A DNA stretch of 64,000 nucleotides from a bacterium (GTDB lineage Bacteria; Zhuqueibacterota; QNDG01; DSAB01). The notes beneath the pieces are model-generated. The model saw nothing but the letters and a program-made list of their open reading frames with translations, did not search any database and had not been told where the DNA came from. The DNA lies in contig JAFGDT010000079.1 of NCBI GenBank assembly GCA_016931965.1, positions 62,001-126,000 on the forward strand, given 5' to 3'. The first letter of the stretch is position 1. Each line of letters starts with the position of its first letter. The translations under genes and the position numbers were made by a program. Positions 60,851-64,000 of the stretch are shown piece after piece.

Positions 60851-61459
60851 TTATTCCAATCCGATTCTTTTGCGAAGATAGCGATTGTTTAAAGAAGCGA
60901 CCGTGTTGTGGCCCAAAATACGATCCTTCACAATAAATGTGGTGACTGGGCTATTAGAATGGGTCGTAAACTGAATATCATGACCGATACAAAGTCCGCA
61001 AATGATATTCAGATCTGTCTCCGCTTTGTTGAGAAGCGCAGCCTGGCCAATAGGATTGCACATCGATTCAAAAGCATCTGGATTGATTTTTTGAAGATCC
61101 AGTTTTTCTTTTTCGATGCCGCATACTTTGCAGCAGACGGAAACCACCTCGAATTCTTTCCTCAAATAGTCCGCCAACCATTTTGCCTCATCGGCAAGAC
61201 CAATGCAAAAGGCGATTCCCAACCGTTTATATCTCATCTCGCGACAAAAGAGGACCAACTCTTCCAGACGTGTTTTTTTCATGTAGAATTGGCCTTCAAT
61301 CAATGAAGATATACGGGCCAGTTTTAAGTTGTCCTCTCTGTAGTCATTCAAAATCTGTTCGGCCATCGAGAAACAGTCTTTGCCCTCTCTGCATTTTTTG
61401 TTTTTACAGGAATCGCAAACAGGGGAAAGCTTTTTTTTCTTATGAATACGGTCTTTCAT
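60851..61459 (-). CDS. DUF1847 cysteine-rich metal-binding protein
   Basis: A 202-residue protein. It has CDSCKNKKCREGKDC near residue 15, GIAFCIGLADEAKW, VCCKVCGIEK, CNPIGQA and ICGLCIGHD. These Cys motifs are those of DUF1847 proteins of anaerobes, of unknown function. It may bind an iron-sulfur cluster or metal. Its ATG shares a base with the stop of the Mrp/NBP35 gene, suggesting a functional link with iron-sulfur assembly. Confidence 0.88.
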   Translation of the reverse strand: MKDRIHKKKKLSPVCDSCKNKKCREGKDCFSMAEQILNDYREDNLKLARISSLIEGQFYMKKTRLEELVLFCREMRYKRLGIAFCIGLADEAKWLADYLRKEFEVVSVCCKVCGIEKEKLDLQKINPDAFESMCNPIGQAALLNKAETDLNIICGLCIGHDIQFTTHSNSPVTTFIVKDRILGHNTVASLNNRYLRKRIGLE

Positions 61460-62304
61460 TATTGAAATCGGTTCATTTTTTTAGCAGAGATCAATTTGGC
61501 TATTTTTTCTGAAATATCCATAAAAGATTGTGCCGACGGGCTCTTCTTTTTGGAAAGCACGGTAGGTGTGCCTTCATCGCTTGATTTTCGTGTATCAATC
61601 TCCATGGGGACAGAACCCAAAAAATCGACGCCCATCTCTTTGGCCATTTGTTCGCCGCCTCCCTTTCCAAAAAAATCGATTTCCTTTTTGCAATGCGGAC
61701 AGATTAGTCCCGACATGTTTTCGATAACACAAATTGTGGGGATGTTCAGTTGTTTGGCCATGTTGACGGCGCGGCGGCAATCCATGAGTGAGACTTCCTG
61801 GGGCGTGCTGACGACAATGGCCATCTGGGGCAGCATTTTCTGAGCGGCTGTCAGGACTTCATCGCCGGTACCGGGAGGCAAGTCTGCCAACAGAAAATCC
61901 AGTTCACCCCATACGACATCGGATAAAAACTGGGTGATGGCATTGGAGCGTAGAGGTCCCCGCCAGATAACGGGTTGATTTTGGGGTAACAGGGGTGCCA
62001 TGGAAATAATCTGTAGGCCCTCTTTTTCCTGCGGCATGATGTGGCGATTCTCCGGATCAATCCAGGGCATGTCGGTTATGCCGACCATTTTAGGAACGTT
62101 GGGTCCGGTAATATCGGCATCCAATAAACCGACTTTGTACTGATCTAAAACGAGTGCATAGGCCAGGTTCACCGATACGGTTGTTTTTCCGACGCCTCCT
62201 TTTCCGCTGAAGACGACGATGCGGTGTTTGATCTGATCTAAAGTATCTTTGATTTTTTGATTTTGTTCTTCAATGAGTTTGGCTTTGTCTTTGTTTGGTT
62301 CCAT
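61459..62304 (-). CDS. Mrp/NBP35/ApbC-family iron-sulfur carrier ATPase
   Basis: A protein of about 281 residues. The deviant Walker A GKGGVGKTT lies near residue 34, with DADITGPNVPKM, DLPPGTGDE and a CPHCKKE cluster-binding motif in the C-terminal half. It carries [4Fe-4S] clusters to target proteins, needed here by many hydrogenase subunits. The ATG at 62304 has a TGAGGAT ribosome site; a TTG at 62316 is an unlikely alternative. Confidence 0.95.
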   Translation of the reverse strand: MEPNKDKAKLIEEQNQKIKDTLDQIKHRIVVFSGKGGVGKTTVSVNLAYALVLDQYKVGLLDADITGPNVPKMVGITDMPWIDPENRHIMPQEKEGLQIISMAPLLPQNQPVIWRGPLRSNAITQFLSDVVWGELDFLLADLPPGTGDEVLTAAQKMLPQMAIVVSTPQEVSLMDCRRAVNMAKQLNIPTICVIENMSGLICPHCKKEIDFFGKGGGEQMAKEMGVDFLGSVPMEIDTRKSSDEGTPTVLSKKKSPSAQSFMDISEKIAKLISAKKMNRFQ

Positions 62305-62373
62305 ACATATCCTCAAGTTTCTTTATCAAATTCCATTTGGATTTTCTCTACCAACTATTTTTAATTTTGTTAT

Positions 62374-62676
62374 TCAGGACCCTTTCCAATACATTGCTTC
62401 TATTTCTAAAAATTTTTGTGTTTCTTTTTTATTCATTACCGTCGTTTCTATCTTTACTTTGATTCCCAGTTTCTCTAAAGGTGCTTTTACGCTCATGATA
62501 ATATACTCTTTTATCGGAATATTAGCAAAAGGAAATGCCAGGGTTACACTCACCTTATCACCTTTGATTGTTATGTCTTTGATTATTCCAAGGTCAGCAA
62601 GGGTGCGATCGATGGCTGCATGCTTTATGTTTGTGATGATTTTACGAATTTTGTCTTCTGAAACCATTTTTGCCAT
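62374..62676 (-). CDS. DUF59/MIP18-family protein, iron-sulfur assembly
   Basis: A 100-residue protein of the MIP18/PaaD/DUF59 family. It has an N-terminal helix and DLGIIKDITIKGDKVSVTLA, then a C-terminal LEKLGIKVKIETTVM. It is likely the partner of the Mrp/NBP35 protein encoded just downstream. GAGGAG precedes the ATG, and it overlaps the thiamine-binding gene by 35 bases. Confidence 0.85.
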   Translation of the reverse strand: MAKMVSEDKIRKIITNIKHAAIDRTLADLGIIKDITIKGDKVSVTLAFPFANIPIKEYIIMSVKAPLEKLGIKVKIETTVMNKKETQKFLEIEAMYWKGS

Positions 62677-62980
62677 TTGTTATTTTCTCCTCTACAGATT
62701 GGATCTTACCGTTCATCGTCAAATTTTTATCGGTTCTGTCGTCAATTTTAATCGTGGTGACGACTCTTTTGACTTTATCGCAAAAAGCGGCATGGTGCAT
62801 TTTGCCCGCAATTTCCAACAGTTTCTCTACGGTATCTGCCTCAACGATTGTGCCCATGGAAACCAATGTATATTTGATATTTTTTTCATTTTTCAATATT
62901 CCTACAGCTTCTGCGACATATTGACTGACCGAGGGTGTTTGGGTTCCCAAGGGTATGATGCTGATTTCCATCAATGGCAT
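62642..62980 (-). CDS. MTH1187/DUF77-family thiamine-binding protein
   Basis: A 112-residue protein. It opens with MEISIIPLGTQTPSVSQYVA and has the family stretch YTLVSMGTIVEADTVEKLLE and RVVTTIKIDDR. Family members bind thiamine or its precursors. A GGAGG ribosome site precedes the ATG. Confidence 0.9.
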   Translation of the reverse strand: MPLMEISIIPLGTQTPSVSQYVAEAVGILKNEKNIKYTLVSMGTIVEADTVEKLLEIAGKMHHAAFCDKVKRVVTTIKIDDRTDKNLTMNGKIQSVEEKITNGKNGFRRQNS

Positions 62981-63039
62981 GAAATCCTCCCTTTTTCAAT
63001 TCAGAAAACACGACTTTTAAGATGTATTATACGCCTTTT

Positions 63040-63249
63040 TTAACCCAGAGGACAGGTTCCAGTCGGACAGCTTGAATCTGATCCTCTCGACTTTCCACTT
63101 CCCCCGGAAATACTGAATGGGGATAGGGATTTTTGAATATTTTTGCTGTTGCACTTTTTGCATTTCTGTTCTTCTGGTTGGGCGGTAACGCCCACCAACA
63201 GATCAAATTTCTCGCCGCATTCATTACAAATGTATGTGTAAATCGGCAT
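63040..63249 (-). CDS. FmdB-family zinc-ribbon protein
   Basis: A 69-residue protein. It starts MPIYTYICNECGEKFDLLV and has a second pair CKKCNSKNIQK, the C4 zinc ribbon of the FmdB regulators. The C-terminus is Ser/Gly-rich with CPTGTCPLG. AAGGAGGAA precedes the ATG. The role is unknown; FmdB was named from formamidase regulation. Confidence 0.9.
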   Translation of the reverse strand: MPIYTYICNECGEKFDLLVGVTAQPEEQKCKKCNSKNIQKSLSPFSISGGSGKSRGSDSSCPTGTCPLG

Positions 63250-63274
63250 GGGGTTCCTCCTTGCTTAAAATAAA

Positions 63275-64000
63275 TTACATTTTTTTCAAACCAACATCCA
63301 GGCTTCCGTCAGGAAGCATCCAGTCCGGATGATCATGGCCTTGTTCTTCCATTTCGTACCGGACGCAACTTTCCCAATCGCCCCTGCAGTATAGTTCAAT
63401 CCATTTTCTTTCCAGGTGCCCCGCTTCGTAATACCATTTCATCGGACATAGAGGAAACCATTTGCAGTCATCCGAAAAGATCTGCAGTTTTTTGTATTTT
63501 TTCATTGTTTCAGATTCAAAAGAGGGATTGTAGAGAAGCGATGCTGGATGGGGCAGGGGAACAATTTTCTGGTTGTTTGCGATAATTGGTTTGCCGTAAA
63601 TATTTATAAAATCGGTTCGTGCTGGAGGAGGATCAGTGTGGTATTTTGTTAAAACATATCGTGTTGCATAATAACCTAAGGGTACGATCCATTCGGAATG
63701 AATGATCGCTATTTCTTCATCCAAAAATGGGCTGCAAGATTCTATTTCATCCATTTTCGGTCTGCGGTTTTTGGGCAGCATACATTTGATCAAATTGGTC
63801 ATATAAATCGATTTTCTGTCCATTCCAGATGCTTTAAGCAGTTTATCCAACATGTTACCAGAGGGGCCAATAAACATTCGATTTTCAGCATCTTCTTTTT
63901 CCCCAGGAGAAAGCGCAATGAGCATGAAACGCGCATCCAAATTGCCTTCGCCCATCAGTACATGCGTTCGGCTGGTTGAAAGCCTGCATTTTTCGCAATT
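63275..64000 (-). CDS. Uracil-DNA glycosylase (type 4/5-like), 5' end cut by window edge
   Basis: The frame is open to the right window edge (242 codons seen), so the N-terminus is missing. The start visible inside the window at 63955 is not the true one: upstream residues CEKCRLSTSRTHVLMGEG hold the CxxC of the family's [4Fe-4S] cluster. Further motifs are ALSPGEKEDAENRMFIG, YMTNLIKCMLPKNRRP and PLPHPASLLYNP. A C-terminal extension of about 60 residues has CKWFPLCPMKW, YCRGDWESC and MLPDGSLDVG, which is not part of the core glycosylase. It removes uracil from DNA. Confidence 0.9.
   Translation of the reverse strand, partial: NCEKCRLSTSRTHVLMGEGNLDARFMLIALSPGEKEDAENRMFIGPSGNMLDKLLKASGMDRKSIYMTNLIKCMLPKNRRPKMDEIESCSPFLDEEIAIIHSEWIVPLGYYATRYVLTKYHTDPPPARTDFINIYGKPIIANNQKIVPLPHPASLLYNPSFESETMKKYKKLQIFSDDCKWFPLCPMKWYYEAGHLERKWIELYCRGDWESCVRYEMEEQGHDHPDWMLPDGSLDVGLKKM

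Noticed and set aside
1..64000. tRNA, rRNA genes and CRISPR arrays
   Set aside because: I looked for T-arm-like and repeat-spacer patterns by eye and found none; a covariance search was not possible.

Overview
The window comes from a Gram-negative, probably anaerobic and fermentative bacterium. It carries LptD, TonB-dependent and other outer-membrane beta-barrel genes, oxygen-sensitive [NiFe] hydrogenases, many iron-sulfur proteins and a pyrophosphate-type phosphofructokinase. The mix (two-component-type propeller protein, lipoprotein/barrel pair, P5C dehydrogenase of the long type, EndoQ, RAYT) is most like the FCB-related lineages (Calditrichota, KSB1, Marinimicrobia and relatives). That placement is inference; no rRNA or other phylogenetic marker was seen. 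I saw no tRNA gene, rRNA gene or CRISPR array.

Layout. 1-4.9 kb (minus): a sensor kinase, a sigma-54-type response regulator and a protein with two kinase-like repeats that runs off the left edge. 5.0-10.3 kb (plus): a Rex-headed operon for a soluble group 3b-type [NiFe] hydrogenase (beta, gamma, delta, alpha) and its maturation protease, with two Rex-like operators around a good promoter. 10.4-22.4 kb (plus): one long operon with a second beta/gamma (flavin/iron-sulfur) pair, a polyferredoxin, a membrane-bound group 4 [NiFe] hydrogenase and a complete Mrp-type cation antiporter, closed by a terminator. 22.4-28.0 kb: a small membrane protein, a secreted propeller protein, a cassette of cell-wall hydrolase-like proteins, and a REP-associated transposase between inverted REP hairpins. 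28.1-50.1 kb: housekeeping and envelope genes (MacB-type ABC exporter, RarA, ROK kinase, LptD, EndoQ, Ddl, GatB, an ABC-2 type exporter, amidohydrolase, P5C dehydrogenase, a lipoprotein/barrel pair, PPi-PFK). 50.1-57.7 kb (minus): a metal-uptake locus (ZnuA, two ZnuB-like permeases, barrel, TonB receptor, two small His-containing membrane proteins) with no ATPase. 57.8-64 kb (minus): small anaerobe-type genes (J-domain protein, methyltransferases, MBL-fold, DUF89, DUF1847, Mrp/NBP35, DUF59, thiamine-binding, FmdB, uracil-DNA glycosylase).

How it may work together. The soluble hydrogenase would exchange electrons between H2 and NAD(P)(H) (or polysulfide) under Rex control by the NADH/NAD+ ratio. 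The membrane hydrogenase would couple electron flow to H+ with Na+/H+ transport. The second beta/gamma pair and polyferredoxin placed first in the membrane hydrogenase operon suggest that NAD(P)H as well as ferredoxin feeds, or is fed by, the energy-converting complex. This is the most promising candidate for an undescribed system here. The tandem kinase-like protein with the two-component pair is the second.
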